In this document: positions 4,877 through 5,106 of the stretch, piece after piece
Position numbering within the stretch: the first letter of the stretch is position 1
How the letters are laid out: each line of letters starts with the position of its first letter
From: Candidatus Hodarchaeota archaeon
GTDB taxonomy: Archaea; Asgardarchaeota; Heimdallarchaeia; Hodarchaeales; YT1-039
Assembly (NCBI GenBank): GCA_016840025.1
Contig: JAEOTF010000078.1
Coordinates: 1 to 5,106, forward strand
Direction of reading: 5' to 3'
Length of the DNA stretch: 5,106 nucleotides
Notes under the pieces: model-generated
Databases searched by the model: none
What the model was told of the DNA's origin: nothing
Seen by the model: the letters and a program-made list of their open reading frames with translations, nothing else
Translations under genes and position numbers: made by a program

Positions 4877-5106
4877 ATGTTTAGAGACTGGAAAAGAGCA
4901 AGGAGACAGGGAAGATTCTATTTCTGTAGTTCTTGCCAAAAGCCGCTTCTTTTACAAGAACAAAACATCATTAGAAAGAAAAAGGGTCAAAAATCGGTTT
5001 CTGAGCTATTAGATGCCAAAATTACTTGTTATCACTGTAACACATCTCAAAAAGTAAAAGTAGAGGAATTTAGATTATTAAAGGACTATAATCAAGATGA
5101 ACAGGC
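4877..5106 (+). CDS. Small basic zinc-ribbon protein, Elf1-like, cut by the right edge
   Basis: The frame gives 76 residues before the window ends, with no stop yet. It opens with a basic stretch (FRDWKRARRQGRF), then Cys17-x-x-Cys20 in YFCSSCQK, a charged linker containing IIRKKKGQ, then Cys51-x-x-Cys54 in TCYHCN, followed by QKVKVEEF and KDYNQDEQ. A basic tail, two CxxC pairs and an acidic end containing a D-Y motif match the layout of Elf1, a transcription elongation factor of about 80 residues in eukaryotes and many archaea that binds RNA polymerase near downstream DNA. The linker between the pairs is 30 residues here, longer than the roughly 20 usual in Elf1, so another zinc ribbon is possible. 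Four cysteines make zinc binding likely; the Elf1 call is tentative. ATG 4877 was chosen for its TATA spacing; GTG 4868 is the alternative. It lies divergent to the minus-strand gene. Confidence 0.6.
   Translation, partial: MFRDWKRARRQGRFYFCSSCQKPLLLQEQNIIRKKKGQKSVSELLDAKITCYHCNTSQKVKVEEFRLLKDYNQDEQ

Overview
The window looks like AT-rich archaeal DNA. Three genes have a TATA-like box 22 to 25 bases ahead of an ATG and no Shine-Dalgarno sequence, the usual pattern of leaderless archaeal transcripts. The right edge carries a small basic four-cysteine zinc protein resembling the archaeal/eukaryotic elongation factor Elf1. An Asgard-type archaeon is possible but not proven; no rRNA, tRNA or clear marker gene is present.

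Layout, left to right: (1) the C-terminal half of an N-acyl-D-amino-acid deacylase-type amidohydrolase, cut by the left edge and ending at 764; (2) a 265-base gap holding a decayed copy of the Nudix gene found 1 kb downstream, then the promoter of the next gene; (3) a PD-(D/E)XK nuclease-fold protein with an N-terminal coiled coil containing a tandem 21-base repeat; (4) an intact Nudix hydrolase of the CoA-pyrophosphatase type; (5) an 88-codon piece that looks like the C-terminal end of an FtsX/MacB-type ABC transporter permease; (6) a four-helix membrane methyltransferase of the isoprenylcysteine/phospholipid methyltransferase kind; (7) a PhzF-family isomerase; (8) on the minus strand, convergent with phzF and six bases from it, a small unrecognised protein whose coding signal continues upstream of its only usable start; (9) a divergent intergenic region with inverted repeats; (10) the zinc-ribbon/Elf1-like gene, cut by the right edge.

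Genes 4 to 7 lie on the same strand with gaps of 12 to 51 bases and could be co-transcribed from the TATA box before the Nudix gene. Their products do not form an obvious pathway: CoA or nucleotide housekeeping, membrane methylation and a PhzF isomerase are all common singletons. The strongest theme is gene decay: a Nudix relic, an ABC permease remnant and a possibly frameshifted minus-strand gene within 5 kb. I see no convincing new multi-gene system. The items most worth a second look are the Nudix relic with a nuclease-like gene between the two copies, the permease fragment, and the two styles of translation start.
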